Assembly (NCBI GenBank): GCA_964058805.1
Contig: CAXKVV010001875.1
Coordinates: 1-34,053, forward strand
Direction: 5' to 3'
DNA length: 34,053 bases
Source: Schoenoplectus triqueter
Taxonomy: Eukaryota > Streptophyta > Magnoliopsida > Poales > Cyperaceae
The notes beneath the pieces are model-generated. The model searched no databases. It was not told where the DNA came from and was given only the letters and a program-made list of their open reading frames with translations. A program made the translations under genes and the position numbers. Position 1 is the first letter of the stretch, and every line of letters begins with the position of its first letter. Positions 9,845 through 22,720 of the stretch are shown here, piece by piece.

Positions 9845-12230
9845 TTTAATGATTTAGAAGATCAATCAGATAGAAGATCAGCGCATATTCAGTCGGACCC
9901 TATTTACAGCGATTATTTGGCAAATTTGGTTGATTCGGAATACTGTTATTTTTTCTGCAAATAGATCATTCTCTAGACAACATTTGTGTAATAATTTATT
10001 ACTAATAAAATATGTTCATTAAGGTATTTATGGACAGGTGAAATATGTGAATTGGAAAATGCAATTATGGATGCAGTTGTTGACATGGAAGAGGTTAGGG
10101 AAGATCCCTAAGTCATATAAGAAAGTGTTATACACAATTACATTACTCTTCTAGTTATCATGATAACTGAATAATGAAGGTTTCTATTGTAAAAGCTGAG
10201 TACTTGGATGGTTTGAAGACTCATTTTAGTTGCAAATTGATAAATAGGACTTCCAATTTTTTTTTGATTGTGAGGTTAGTTTCTATTGACAGGATACAAA
10301 ATAGGAAATTGTGTAGAAGTGGGTTTTGTAACTATATTTTTTTACCTCCTAAAATAATGGGAGGTGGTGAATGAAATTTATTTTTTTTAAAAAAAAACTC
10401 CACCCTTAAATATTAAACCATTTAAAAATACTAGAATCCATCCGTTATGCGAACCATTTTAACTTTAAAAATATTTGTATCTAGCAATAATTTTATTATA
10501 AATAACTAATATATTTTTGCTTAGATATAATTTATATCTAAATCAATTATGAAGACTCTTAAATTTGTATATATAATTAATTTATTATTTAATAAAATAT
10601 AATTTACAAAACATAATATTTTTTTAAATAAAGTTGTACAGTAGATATTTTTTAAAAAAAATAAAAATGGTTGATTATTAATTTATTTGATGGATAATTC
10701 TTTTAGACCTCCAATTAATGCATGGTACAAAAATAAAAAAAATGGAGAGAAAAAATGATATCAATCAAAATTTGAGCCATTAGTTTTTAAAAATATTGAT
10801 CTATACCATTCGATTAGACGTGTTTTGATCATTAAGAAAAGACTTAAAGCTAAACATTAATAGACAAATCTAGTACAACCCTCTTTATAATATAGTATAG
10901 ATTAGTGTTATGTACAAGTCAGCATGTGAAAGGTTCAATATGAAGATTAAGTTATTCTCACATTTTATGCTAGTTAGAATGAACGATGTTAAAAAAAAAC
11001 TAAAGTTATTTAATTTACCGCACTTATCAGAAATCAGAAGCATTTTAATATTTTTTATATTTCTTAAGATACTTTAAAGTACACAAAATAATACTAAGGC
11101 AATTGGTCCGTCAGTCGGAGATACGTATAAAATAAATCATGATTTTACAAACTTGGCCAAAATTAGTTTACACGTATATATTGAATGATATTATATGAAT
11201 CTCAACTTTTAATAAAAAATAAATAAAATACCCTACTATACCAAAGAAAAAAAAACTTATAGAATGGACCGTTAGTTCTAACCTTTTAGAGCATTTTTTA
11301 TCGCTAAATTTAAAAATTATATTCAACGATTTACATATTTTGGATGGTTAATTTTGTTATATGAGAAAAAAAAATGGAAAATTTTGTAGAAAAAAGACGT
11401 ATTAACATGGAAGAGATTGAAAGAAGATAGTAGAACTAAAACTAGTACTTTAATTAATTGAGGCATGTCTCGTTTCTCTTTTCAGAATTCAGCTTAATCA
11501 GTTAAAGTACACAATTAGTTCTGAAATAAATTAAACCGGAAACTAAGTTCCTGACATGCATTAGTCATCAACATGTAATTATTAAATAATTAAGAACGAG
11601 TGCACATCAATTTCTATCCCGACTTAGTTTAAGAGAAGTATAATGTTGTTGCATCTAACAATTTGTCAGGTGGATGGATATAACAATTACAAGTGCAGCC
11701 AGTATGTACTAAGTCTTCTCAACAAAGTCAATTTTTTTTTCCGTGCATATAATTGCTGCTGCCAAATCTCATTAGCATCACATGAAATCTTTAAATCTTA
11801 TTCTCTAGATTCTGACTAATGTTCTGTTCCCTCATTGTTTAATATAATATATCATGTGACAATGATCATTTAATTTTCGAGAAATTACATGTCATACTTG
11901 GTCAGGTTCATTTAGAGACTTAATTATCTTACACGTGTTCAATATTTGATAGCCCGTTATAGATATATATATAAACAACATATACATTTAAAGCGAGGAT
12001 TATTCTAAAATCACAGCTACAATTAACAGACTATATAGTCTCATCAACTAAAAACATAAAAGTACATTAATTAACCAAGAATGAATATTACCATAATACA
12101 TTATTTACGGAAGAGGAAGTGCTGAAATTGCAGTTCCTCTTGTATTTAATTATCTTTAATGAGCCTCCACGTTTTGGGATTTCATGGACAAATTTTAAAA
12201 TTTGACAAAATATGAAGTAGAAATACTGTG
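9845..12230. other. AT-rich intergenic DNA, no gene seen
   Basis: Stops are frequent in all frames. A short hairpin with arms CCTCC and GGAGG surrounds about 10348-10367. No complete element with both termini and a target duplication could be recognised, and no splice-joined coding series was found. Confidence 0.4.
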
Positions 12231-12620
12231 TGCCTGAAACCAAGTCCCTGGTTTCATCAAATACAGATGAACCTTCCCCAAAATACGGATTGGGATCTTC
12301 ACATAAATTACTCAGTTTGCATAATTGCATCTCAGTTCCTTGGCCTTTTCTTAAGACACAACAAGTATCAAATGCTTTGTTTCTTGCTTAACCAGAGTAA
12401 GTTATTCCTTAGTGTGTTCAGATAAAAACCTAATGATTGCATATTCGCATAACCTTGGACTGTTGTGGTAGTTAATAACTCCATGCCCTGGTATTAGGGA
12501 ATTATTAAAAGAACCACATTGCAACTGTTTACAGGGACATGTTCCTTCTTTTAAGGCCACCATATCTCTGTTCTCCTGCATTTTACTAATTAAATTCAAG
12601 AAAGAAATGAGTTCTAGGCT
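12231..12620. other. less AT-rich island, no gene assigned
   Basis: This stretch is visibly richer in G and C than its surroundings and holds overlapping open frames of 60-80 codons on both strands (12088-12330 and 12402-12599 minus, 12228-12425 plus). None shows a known motif. A small perfect hairpin (GAAACCA and TGGTTTC arms) lies at about 12237-12256. It could be a decayed exon, a non-coding transcript or an old transposon. Confidence 0.25.
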
Positions 12621-15271
12621 CTCTGCTGATTAATATTTCTAGCAAAATTGTTAATATGATACATGCCTTTTGACTTTTTTTTTATTATGTCTGATTTTAT
12701 TTTTTTTTATAGTTGAACAACAGGAAATTAGTAGATCATGCATTCTTCTAATTAAAATACATAAATAAAAAAGGAAAGAAAACAACAATTATTGAATATC
12801 TGACCACATTCGCCCTTGAATGAAAATCTAATCATATTGAAGTTAGATGCCGCCGAGTTGGAAATCTTCTTCTTGAGCAATTTGGTGATTCGAAATAAAA
12901 GAATTGATTTAAATTTCAACATGAATGTCATCCTTGAAACAGACATATACTCGAATCGTTTCTAGAATTAGTCATATACACAATAGGTGTCCCTGTTGTC
13001 AGCACACCTTTATCGTGACACTGACGCATGCCTAGCTGTCTGATTGAATATATATATATATATACACACACTATATATTAGATCAAATCTACCTTGATCC
13101 CACAGTGAAAATTTAATTATGATGGTTAGGTTTGGATTTAGATTATGGAACAAGTGTCTTATTGCAATTATGGATCAGATATTTGAATTCCTATTTGGTT
13201 CTACTAAAAGAATTTGGATTATGATGACTTATCAGCTTCTTGCGGATTAATCTGGCAGATCATACTCCATTTGGTATAACTAACGATTTTATTAAGGTTT
13301 TAAACATCTAATTGCATAACTGTGCCTTCACTAAACCAATAATTTAAGAGATTTTTTAGATTCCTGTTGTAATTCTTATTTTCATTGAAAAGGATCTCAT
13401 TTTTCTCTTGGTTGCCGGAACCCATAATTCAGCCATTGGTTTAATTATTGGTCAGCAGCGGTATATGAGATAATTTATTTCTTTTCATTATCAAGAGTAT
13501 GTAATTTATTAGGCAAATTACTATCAAGTGTAGTCATAGTTATTGATTAAGTGTACTAAACACTTTCTTAATTAATTTGAGGTTAATTTTTTCTCGCACC
13601 TAACCCAGACCAGCTATTGATGAATAAAGTATAGCTATCCTGAGTTCACTGTCTGTTGCAACTGGGCTTACAATTTGCAATTCAAGCTGTCAAAATGACA
13701 AGACAAAAGCGAAAAAAGACGCATTAACTAGGAATTTTAATCCTCTTTCATTTGTATGAAAACTGGAAGAGGGCTGCTTGATCATGACTGGTAGAATGTA
13801 TAATGAAGCTTAATTATATAACTAGAATGAAAATTCACAGAAAATCTGAGAAAAAGGAAGAAAAGGAGATGTAGATGGCAAATAGCAGTGAGACTTGGCC
13901 GTGAGATTGTAGATTAATGATGTGCGAGATATGTTAAGATGATACCGAGCTCCAAATCTTTCATTTTGATCCTCCTCGTTACCTTAATTATATTTTGGAC
14001 AAGAAATGATGGTTTGATTGCATCAATTACAAGAAGATCTGGTTGCTTTGGAGATGCATTTAGAATACCAGACATCTGACAAATTAATATGAAGTTGATC
14101 TGTTCTGTACTTCAAATTTTATGTAACTGCAGAAATATTTACCAGTACATTTTGAGGACTCTGACAGGCAAGAGTGTGTATCTTATGATTATCTTTTAAT
14201 TTTATTTCAGTAAATCTTAGGCGCATTAAAAAAAATTTTCTAAATCAAATATTAAAAAACATTTGCAACGATAACAATATATTGGTTTGGAAAGACATTA
14301 TCAATGGTAATTTCTGGTAACATTATCAATGGGCAAACTTTTATATGAATCGTTGTATCCCAAATCTTTCCTTATGAAGAGCAGGGCAATCACATATCAC
14401 TTGAGGGTTAATTAAGTACCACTTGATAAAAGTGCAAAAGTAACAAACTAAAAGAAATGAAACTTAGAAGAAGTGTAAGGATTACAGTTCACCACCAGTA
14501 CACATCAAACAGTACAGAGTGAGTGTGAGTGAGTGAATGATGACAGAAGTACTAATCCTGTGAAGTTGGGCATAACGGTTGGGAAAATTTAATCCCCAGC
14601 TCGGACAAAACTAAGTCTCAATGTACAAGTAATGTGCTTTTCCTCCTAAGCCTACCTTCTTTTGTACTATAGATCTATTTTCTAGTAATCTAATATAAAC
14701 ATGGCTAGCTGTAATTATATGTGGTAAAGGTTTTGCAAACCTTGATCCAGCTAACAATTCATCTGATAAGTGAGATTAAATCTGTAATTATAAGTTGGCA
14801 ATAGAAAATTAACTTTATTCATAATGTTAAGTAAATTAGAAAATGAATTCTGATAATTTGAATCAGCTGGTAACTGAGTCACTCAAGTACCCCTCAGTAA
14901 ATGTGTAGCTACCCGTTACCATAATTAGCTCATCCACTAAATTCTAAAACAAATTAAAAAGAATTAGTTTCTCTTTAATTAATGAAGAAGCTCAATTTCA
15001 ATAAATATGTAAAGTTTTCTGTCTGTCACAGTGTTGAGAGTACATACATGCAAGTCACAATCAAGTTTGATGCATGTTCATGACTTAGCCATTTCTGACA
15101 CAGACAGTGAAAGAGAGATCTCAGAGTCTCAACCACTGGGCCTAAATCCTAATAGTGTTGAAGAACTATTGAGATTGAGAGAGCTGCACATATGCACATA
15201 TTGCCTCTCCGCTTGCATGCAAGTACCATGTTATTTTCATTCAACGATACGATGAAATTTGCAATAGATAT
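12621..15271. other. intergenic DNA with a small non-repetitive island at 15031-15255
   Basis: No gene can be supported. The stretch 15031-15255 is less AT-rich and open for 74 codons on the plus strand, but the protein matches nothing I recognise and there is no supporting splice context. No known plant microRNA was spotted in the hairpin-like parts. Confidence 0.3.
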
Positions 15272-15279
15272 GCTGGGAC

Positions 15280-15684
15280 TAGGGTGTGAATGGGACGGGT
15301 ATCATATTGTTTTATTATTTTTTTATCTGATTCAAACCTAACTTGATTAAATTCGGATCAAAAAATCTTGATCTATATCCGACCCGACCCGTGTAAAATA
15401 ATTAAATATTTATTAATTATTTTTATATAATTTTAAATAATAAAATATTTATTAATTTATATTTATAATTAATCTTAATTAGTGTATATTTATTTAATTA
15501 GTACTAAATTATAAAATTACTTCAAAAAATATAATTAATCGGAGTGAGTCGGGTTGATCCGAACCCGACCTGATCCGATTCGGATAAAAAAAATTAAACC
15601 CATATCCGACCTATTTATTTTCGAGTTGTGTCGGATCGGGTTAACATGTCGAGTCGAGGGTCGGATCAATAATTGACACCCCTA
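15280..15684. mobile_element. hAT MITE (405 bp), TAGGGGTGTCAA type
   Basis: The left end TAGGGTGTGAAT and right end ATTGACACCCCTA are inverted copies. The element is bounded by a perfect 8-bp duplication GCTGGGAC (15272-15279 and 15685-15692). The interior is AT-rich, with CCCGACCCG/CGGGTCGG blocks inward of the ends. Perfect duplications suggest fairly recent insertion. A related, disrupted copy is at about 27895-29574. No transposase is encoded. Confidence 0.9.
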
Positions 15685-15692
15685 GCTGGGAC

Positions 15693-16863
15693 CACTACCA
15701 CTACAACGGAAAAAAAAAACTTAGCTAACACTCATTTACTAATTAACTGAAAATAGAAGTGACAATTTCAAAATTGTTAAAACTGAAGATCAAAGACGTT
15801 CAAATTTGTCAACACCTTTAATAATGGCTTCTTTCGAGAACCGTTATTAAAGGTTGGTTTTAACACTGATTTTACATAAAAATCATTGTTAAAGTAATCA
15901 TGTACAATAAGAGAAGGGATTCAATTATCATTATTATTGGTGTTCATTGTGTGTATTTATTTATTCATACATAAATTTAAAAATGTGAACCATTAGATGT
16001 ATTTTATATCATCTCAATTATATGTATATGAAAAAAAATCAGAAATTTTTTAACTTTATTTGAATCGTCATCAAGTAATAAGTCTAAATTATAAAATTTG
16101 GTCTGTTAATTTTATTAACGCTTAATGCATATATAAATATTATTGAAATAATTTAATTTTTCTATACATATATAAGATGATATTTATAAAATATTTCTTA
16201 ATTAGTTTTGTTATTTAAATATTTAAATAATAATTATTTGATAATTAATTTTAATGATACCGATGTGACATCAAAATAATAATAATTAGATCACTTCTCA
16301 TATGACAATTCGTACTTAAAACTATTGCTAAAGGATCAATATTCTCAATCCTATTATTCCTTCATTCCAATCTAATGTTTCAGAAACTCTCAATTCCCAC
16401 ATTTTTTTTGCAAGTCTTAGTACTTTTTTCTCCTCCTCCATTAAAAAAAGAAGAAGATGATGACAACTAGAAAAAAAGAAAGAGGAAAAAAATGGAGAGA
16501 GATATGAAATCATATATGAAATCTTATCATCTTAATTTTAAACTACTATAATTTTTTATAAGAGATTTTGATTGGACATGCTATGTGACCACCAAAAATA
16601 TGTCGTGACGTTCATTTTGAGGGCCAACAAAAATCATATAATGTATTAAAACTACATTTGAAGTTTTTTAATTTATTTATTGCTTTTTTATTTCTTTTGG
16701 GTTTTTTCCTTATATTTTATATTTTATAATTTATAAGATATATATTGAATACTCTAATTTTTATTGCTTCTTAGGTTTTTTTAATGATTTTTTTAGAAAT
16801 TATATACATTTTTATACTATTCAATGAATAGTATATATTTACATTATGAAGTTTTTATTTTTA
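15693..16863. other. intergenic DNA with a small hairpin
   Basis: At about 15811-15855, CCTTTAATAATGG is followed by its near-complement (CCGTTATTAAAGG), a hairpin like those in the inner ends of CACTA-type elements. The matching other end was not found, so no element is called. The open frame at 16328-16513 is poly-Lys/Ser low-complexity sequence. Confidence 0.35.
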
Positions 16864-17193
16864 ATATATATATATATATATATATATTATCTAGCATGTT
16901 TTCGTTAGCATTTTAACCGAAATACTAACGAGTCAAATTTTAATTTAAGTAGCTCAATAAAATATTTATATCATAATCTTATAGAATACTAATTTTATCA
17001 TATTTAGAGTTAGTTTACTATGCTTAATGATTTTTGAAAGATAGCTATGAAATAATAGAAAATTAATAAAAATTGTATATCAAAAAAGTTTACTTCCTAA
17101 AAATCATTAAGCATAGTAAACTAATTACAAACACAATGAAAATTATTATATTATAAGATTATATGAAATACTAACGGAAGCATGCTAGACAAA

Positions 17194-17228
<35 letters not shown>
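16864..17228. mobile_element. foldback element set between two (TA)n tracts
   Basis: The core at 16891-17188 has inverted ends starting CTAGCATG and continuing CGTTAGYATTT. A second inverted block (AGTTTACTATGCTTAATGATTTTT and its complement) lies near 17010-17035 and 17095-17122, so most of it can fold back. The left arm has about 45 extra bases. (AT)n runs border it at 16864-16887 and 17201-17228, with CTCTCTC just inside the right one. The layout resembles microsatellite-targeting MITEs such as rice Micron. No coding capacity. Confidence 0.7.
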
Positions 17229-17234
<6 letters not shown>

Positions 17235-18829
17235 GATGTTTCAAAACAGTTATTGAATTTTTTTAGTAGTGACGCCATAATGTATTTCATTGACAGTAGT
17301 CTGATTTATTTCAAATTCACTATTGAATGGATCCATTGTATTCCCCGTGCATAATACTTTTTGGTTCTTAATTCATGTTCTTTGCACAACTTTATCAAAA
17401 GAAAAACAAATTGATTACCAACTTCTTCTTTTTTTTCTAAATTAATGGCAGCTAAATTGAAGTATCTTTGCTTATATAGACATACAACTGGTTTGTAGAG
17501 TTGGATATATTTTTAGTTAATTAACTACCTAATCAAGAATACATATATATTTTTTTTCTTTGGTTCTTTTAATTTTCCACTTTGCAAAGCCTGAAACATT
17601 AGGTTTACAATCTACATCTGTGATGAGGGACAAAAACGAAAAGATTTCTGGTTTGGTGAACTGATGGGATGTAATAATTAACTGGGAGCTAGTCCTCCAT
17701 TCTTTAACAAAACTGAGTGGTGGTCTCAATCTAGAATTAATACTCTATTTACTAAGCTGACAAGAACTAATTTATTAAACAACAGTTATTTCTTTAATTT
17801 AGACTAAAGTACTTCATTACTATAATGTATTATAAGTAATCATCTTTGTATGTACTTGATAGAAATGTGACAACAAGCTAGGATGCAAGATAATTAGGTA
17901 CTCTGAAGTCTGATCTATAAGGAAACTGTTGTTAGTTGAGGTTAATGGCATTAATCAGTTTGTTTATCACTAAAATTCATGACATAATACACAGTCAATT
18001 AGTGAGATATATAAAATGTCCATGTTGTGAATAGTTGCTTGCATGAGTAGCCCTTTCAACAAGGAACCTTTTTTAAGCGAATCATTACTTAATTAACTTA
18101 ATTAGTCAACTAACAATAATGCTGAAAGGTGTTGTTAGCTTAATTACTCTGCTTTGCTTGTTGCCGACACCAAATGATGCAAGTATATTTGAAAACAGAA
18201 CAAGTAAATTTTAGGAAAGGAGAAAAAGAAGGGTTAGGATCATTTCATTTTGTTTTTTTTTTTCATCTCTTTAAAGAGATATGTATACGTGGTTCATCTC
18301 GAGATTGTAATTGGTATGGTGTGGATGTACATTAAATTTTTTTTTTGGCAGTGACAATTCCACCCCTTATTTGCACCCAATGTTTAAAATTAAGTTAAAG
18401 ACTACATATTTTTGAAAAGTGTTTACACTTACATGGAAAGAAATAAAGGTGTGAAATGCAAAAATATATATCTTTTTAAGGAAAAAGATGAGGTTTAAGT
18501 CTCAAATCGGACATGATCACAAGCAGTGATCCATCGGCACAAAGAAGAAGAAAAATGAAAAAGGTGTTCATGTACTGTGGGGAAATATTCAAGCGAATCA
18601 TGTGTTTCTTATGAACCAGTCCTTGTGTTGTGTTCCTTCGATATTCACTTGCTGTATGAACTATATCTTATGTTTGTTCAGCAAATATATTTCTGTATCT
18701 TCCCTTCATATCACATATACTATAATTGTTTTTCATTTGTCTCCAAAATTTATCTTATGACATGAAGAGTTTTATCATCCTAGTCCTTCCTATGTGTTGA
18801 GTATTATTCTTGATGGTGGTTGACCATCT
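17229..18829. other. intergenic DNA, no gene seen
   Basis: No coding series, element pair or RNA gene could be supported. Short open frames (17529-17729 minus, 18577-18765 plus) lack motifs and splice context. Confidence 0.4.
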
Positions 18830-18837
18830 GCAATGTA

Positions 18838-19009
18838 CAGTGGCGGAGGGTTTCTGATTTTTCAAAAACATTCAAAAAAACATGTATAATTTCATAAAAA
18901 AATTTAATATTTGTATGTCTGGCTTCTCTCCTAATATTTTTTTCTCTAGTACATGTCTAACCACTTTAGCCTCGGTCCTCCCTAATTTAAAATCCTATTT
19001 CCGCTCTTG
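18838..19009. mobile_element. short hAT MITE (172 bp), CAGTGGCGGA type
   Basis: The left end CAGTGGCGGAGG pairs with the right end CCGCTCTTG, with AGGATTTT-type sequence inside. Flanks are GCAATGTA (18830-18837) and ACAATGTA (19010-19017), an 8-bp duplication with one mismatch. The ends are related to those of the element at 20661-21112. Confidence 0.75.
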
Positions 19010-19017
19010 ACAATGTA

Positions 19018-19653
19018 TCTTCTGAATTGTGAGGAGTGGGAACATTGATTCACTGAACAATCATTGATTCTTGTTACTGTCTTCACAATTGACACAATCC
19101 TCTCTTGACCAAATTGTCCGTAGTAAAATTTTGAATTAGATTTTAAAAATAAGAGAAAACTCCCTTTTTGGTCCATAAATTATTGGTTTAATTTGGTTCA
19201 TTACCCCCTCCCCAAATGATGTAAAATAAGATAGAAATTACATTTGCAAAAATAAATAGATTTTTAAAATAAGTTAGAATACTAACTTTTAGAATTTCTT
19301 TCATTATTTTTTACATAGCTAGAAAATCACTTCTTTTGAATGACTCATAATAATTAAATCAAATGATTTTCTAACTATCTAAAATATATTAAAAAATTTA
19401 AAGAAATAGAAAATTTGATCTACAATAAAAATTTTCATATGAAATTTATTTTGAAGAATCTACAAAGTACCAACTGCACATGTGTTTATTGACAACCCAG
19501 CTCATATTCCCGATGAGCAATTGCACACCAAAAGTACATACATGGATCAGGAATATACAAATAAAAACCAGCACAAAAATCAGACAAACAATAAACTCTC
19601 ATACGGTCATACCTGTTTAAATTGTCTATTCTCTCTAGAAATTAAGCTTTTTA
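19018..19653. other. intergenic DNA, no gene seen
   Basis: AT-rich sequence between two hAT elements. The open frame at 19482-19730 runs into the next transposon and is not believed. Confidence 0.4.
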
Positions 19654-19661
19654 CTCTCTAC

Positions 19662-20500
19662 GGTGTTGTAAAAAACAGTATGAGACGAACAGGGTACCGC
19701 CAAGCGATTAATCGTTATGCGGCCAATTAAACGGATTTTGCCGATGATTTAATGTTATTATATATATATATATTTATATCCAACATATATTATCCATTCA
19801 TGATATTATATTGATGATTGTAGTCATTGAACATTATATATAGTAAATGATTTAAAAGTCATAAACTCATAATATAATATTTCATGGTTCATAACTTTAA
19901 TACATCTAATATACTCAATACATATATTACTTACAACCAGACCATAATACTATATATATGGTGCAAACTCCATCTTTTTTAATATTTTATTATATTAATA
20001 ATTAATTGTACAAAAATATTAAAAATAAAAAATAATTAAAAAAAATAATACATAATTTAATAATATTTTCAGATGTTTTGATTTATAAAGTTATGATGTT
20101 ATGATTAGAGAAATAAAATTAAATAACTTAGATTTTATATATTTTTTTTAGATTTGGATGATCTAATCATCTATTTATTTTTTTAGTTTGATTTTGAGAA
20201 GTAAAAATAATGAATAAGGAGATCACAGATCTTTAAAAAAATGAAAAATAGAGATCAAAGAGATTGATTCGAAGAAAAAAAATTACAATAGTAATTCTGT
20301 AATTTCCTCGAGAGAGATGAGTATAATGAGTTATATATTTACTTTAACGAAACACTCATTAAATTGATTACAAACTGTTGAATTAAAAAAATATATAGTA
20401 GCATAATGATTAAATGAAAAAAACGGCCGATTAGCTATTCATGACGGTTTGGTCGCCGTCACCGACTAGGCTGCCGAAATGGCCGATTTTTACAACACTG
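19662..20500. mobile_element. non-autonomous hAT element (839 bp)
   Basis: The right end TTTTTACAACACTG is the inverse of CAGTGTTGTAAAAA, a common hAT terminus. The left end reads GGTGTTGTAAAAA and appears to have lost a base. A perfect 8-bp duplication CTCTCTAC flanks the element (19654-19661 and 20501-20508). Sub-ends are richer in G and C (GGCCGAT-type motifs on both sides) and the interior is very AT-rich. No transposase frame is present. Confidence 0.85.
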
Positions 20501-20660
20501 CTCTCTACATTGCCTCACATTTTGCACATTTGAGTCATCAAACTTCAAAAGAGAGAATTCGAAGTAACAATTTCACAATTGCCAATAATAATTAATGCTC
20601 AGCAATGGTGGAATAATAGATATATACATGATATAGCAAATAAAATTAAAGTAGTATTTG

Positions 20661-21112
20661 CATTGGCGGACGCAGGATTTTAGTCAGGGGGGCAAATATC
20701 AGATTGTAATAGCTTATCGGGTTTAAATCCATTAACTAATTGGGTACTAAATAAAAAAATAATAATTTAATATATATTCTTACCTAATAAAAAAATTATT
20801 AGAATAATAGCATTTTATATATTAAAAATAACAATAAAATAAAGCTCAAAGTAATAGATAATGAAGTTGATGAAGAAAATTTTCGTCTATAAAATTTTAT
20901 ATTTTGATATCTTTGCATAATTATTTCATTATATATGATAATAAATATTTTTTTCTCAATAAAATTAATCAGACAATCCAGGGGGGGCCAAAAAAAATTC
21001 CAGGGGGGGCAAACTACCAAAAATATTACCGAAAAGCACTGTTTTTCAAAATCCAGGGGGGCCGCTGCCCCCCCCCCCCCCCCCCCCCCGGATAACTATA
21101 GATCCGCCCCTG
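20661..21112. mobile_element. hAT MITE (452 bp), CAGTGGCGGA type
   Basis: The left end CATTGGCGGACGCAGGATTTT and right end GATCCGCCCCTG are inverted relatives. A perfect 8-bp duplication AGTATTTG flanks it (20653-20660 and 21113-21120). Three G-runs (the motif CCAGGGGGGSC) precede a run of 22 consecutive C at 21068-21089. No coding capacity. Confidence 0.88.
21068..21089. repeat. (C)22 homopolymer
   Basis: Twenty-two consecutive C near the right end of a hAT MITE. Runs this long are rare in AT-rich plant DNA and are often miscounted in sequencing. Confidence 0.9.
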
Positions 21113-21428
21113 AGTATTTGACAGTTTTTCCCTAAAATTAAATCAAACAAACAGTTCATTTATTTATTTTCGTCATTCGTGCCTCTACTGAGAGAAAAAT
21201 CTCAAATGATCTGGGATAAAGATCACCATGTATAATTGGAATGCAAAATAATTAAGACAATGTTTATCAGTTATCGCACAAATTGGTACTAATTCAGAGG
21301 AAGAAGTACAACTCTAGTTCAATATTAATTGATGTGGCAGCCTATGAGAGAAGGGGTTGGGTTGGTTTAGAGTCGGAGAAGTGTCACATGCAGACAGCAA
21401 CGGCCACAATTCATGGAGTTGGATTCGG

Positions 21429-21454
<26 letters not shown>
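21429..21454. repeat. (AT)n microsatellite
   Basis: An uninterrupted AT dinucleotide run of about 13 units. Confidence 0.9.
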
Positions 21455-21459
<5 letters not shown>

Positions 21460-21557
21460 CATATCTCATATGAGGTGTAGAATCTTGAATTTGTGCGGAG
21501 CAATTAATATATGCCTAATTATTGGTTCATTTTATTTGTTTGCTTAGTGAGAGCTAG

Positions 21558-21662
21558 CAATAATTAGGAGCTGATCATATGGTCGTCTGGTATATAACTA
21601 TATATACTATTCTTGCTATAGGTACATTAATGAATATACAATAATTAGGAGCTGATCATATG
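21558..21662. repeat. 24-bp direct repeat, 81 bp apart
   Basis: An identical 24-base sequence starting CAATAATTAGGAG and ending GATCATATG occurs at 21558-21581 and 21639-21662. Shorter shared motifs (ATTAATGAAT) follow each, suggesting a partial tandem duplication with an 81-bp offset. Confidence 0.85.
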
Positions 21663-21979
21663 TATATTAATGAATCCATAATTAAATAATAACAGAGGAA
21701 TCCCAAGTGCATTGGAGTGAGAGTATGTAGCAAGGTTAGCTAATCTTTGGCAAATTATACTCTCTAGTCTCTACAATTATATAAATTGGCAAAGTACTGT
21801 CTCCATTGATTCCAACTGATGAATCTCAGCTCATATCCCCTGACTTCACTTCCACTTAGTTTTCTCCCTCCCTCTCTCCATCCCATATAACGAAGTCCAA
21901 TTGTTGTTTTATGTCGAAAAAGAAAAAAAAAATTGATTCAAATGCAAATCGTTATTTTTCAGTCCGATGAAAAAGAAAT

Positions 21980-22259
21980 TTCTTTATTTTTTAGACTTGG
22001 TCAGTAACTAAACAGTATACCGAAATCACGCTTTATTTTAACAACAAATGTTTTTTTCCTTGGCCATTTGGTATGTCTCAACTCTCACGTACTAGAAGTG
22101 AACACTAAATTTATGTACGGAGAATAATTAATTAATGTTGTAAAAATATTATTAAGAGGGAGAAATATTAAACGTTGACATGATATTTTGACGATGTGAC
22201 CAGAGTTGGTGTAGTCATCACCCGAAAAATCTCTTCAATGATATTTTCGTCTCAGCCGA
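21980..22259. repeat. diverged duplicate, copy 1 (interrupted by the MULE)
   Basis: This stretch is similar in order and content to 23780-24122. Shared blocks include TTCTTTATTTTTTAGAC, AATCACGCTTTA, ATGTACGGAGAA, GACGATGTGA, CAGAGTTGGT and CATCACCCGAAAAATCTCTT. The similarity resumes after the MULE at about 23415-23430. No coding function is visible. Confidence 0.75.
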
Positions 22260-22351
22260 CGTTTTTCCCAGATTTTTTTTTATTTTAGTAAATAAAACAA
22301 ATAAATATAGCAAATTGGTCATCTTTCTCCTCGGTTTTGCACAAATAGCCA

Positions 22352-22436
22352 GACCCGAGTTTGAAACTCGGGTCCGGGTTTTTTTTTACACAGAAAAGAG
22401 AAAAAAAAACTGGACCCGAGTTTCAAACTCGGGTCC
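22352..22436. repeat. pair of perfect palindromes in the MULE left end
   Basis: 22352-22374 has GACCCGAGTTT and its exact complement around one G. 22412-22436 has GGACCCGAGTTT and its exact complement around one C. Both are followed by CGGGT. An imperfect third copy is at 23302-23324 in the right inverted repeat. Confidence 0.9.
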
Positions 22437-22720
22437 GGGTAAATTTTTTTTTACGTTTCAATATTATTAAGTTAGTTAGTTATTATGTTATATGAAATTA
22501 ATTATGTTATGTAAATAATTATTATGTGATATGAAATTATATTGGATAAATGATTATTATGTTATATAAAAATTATTATTATTTTCTGTTGTTAATGATT
22601 TAAAAATTGTTATGTTAATGTAAAAAATTGATATAAAGTCGATATAAAGAACAATCGATGTAATATATATATAAGAACAGTCTAAAAAAGTCGATACAAA
22701 CAACAGTCTAAAAAAATACA

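Noticed and set aside
15000..15255. MicroRNA precursor
   Set aside because: Partial inverted similarity (GTCTGTCACA and TGACACAGAC) but no long duplex and no known mature microRNA sequence.
15811..15855. CACTA transposon
   Set aside because: Only a short internal hairpin resembles CACTA subterminal sequence. No CACTA termini or 3-bp duplication found.
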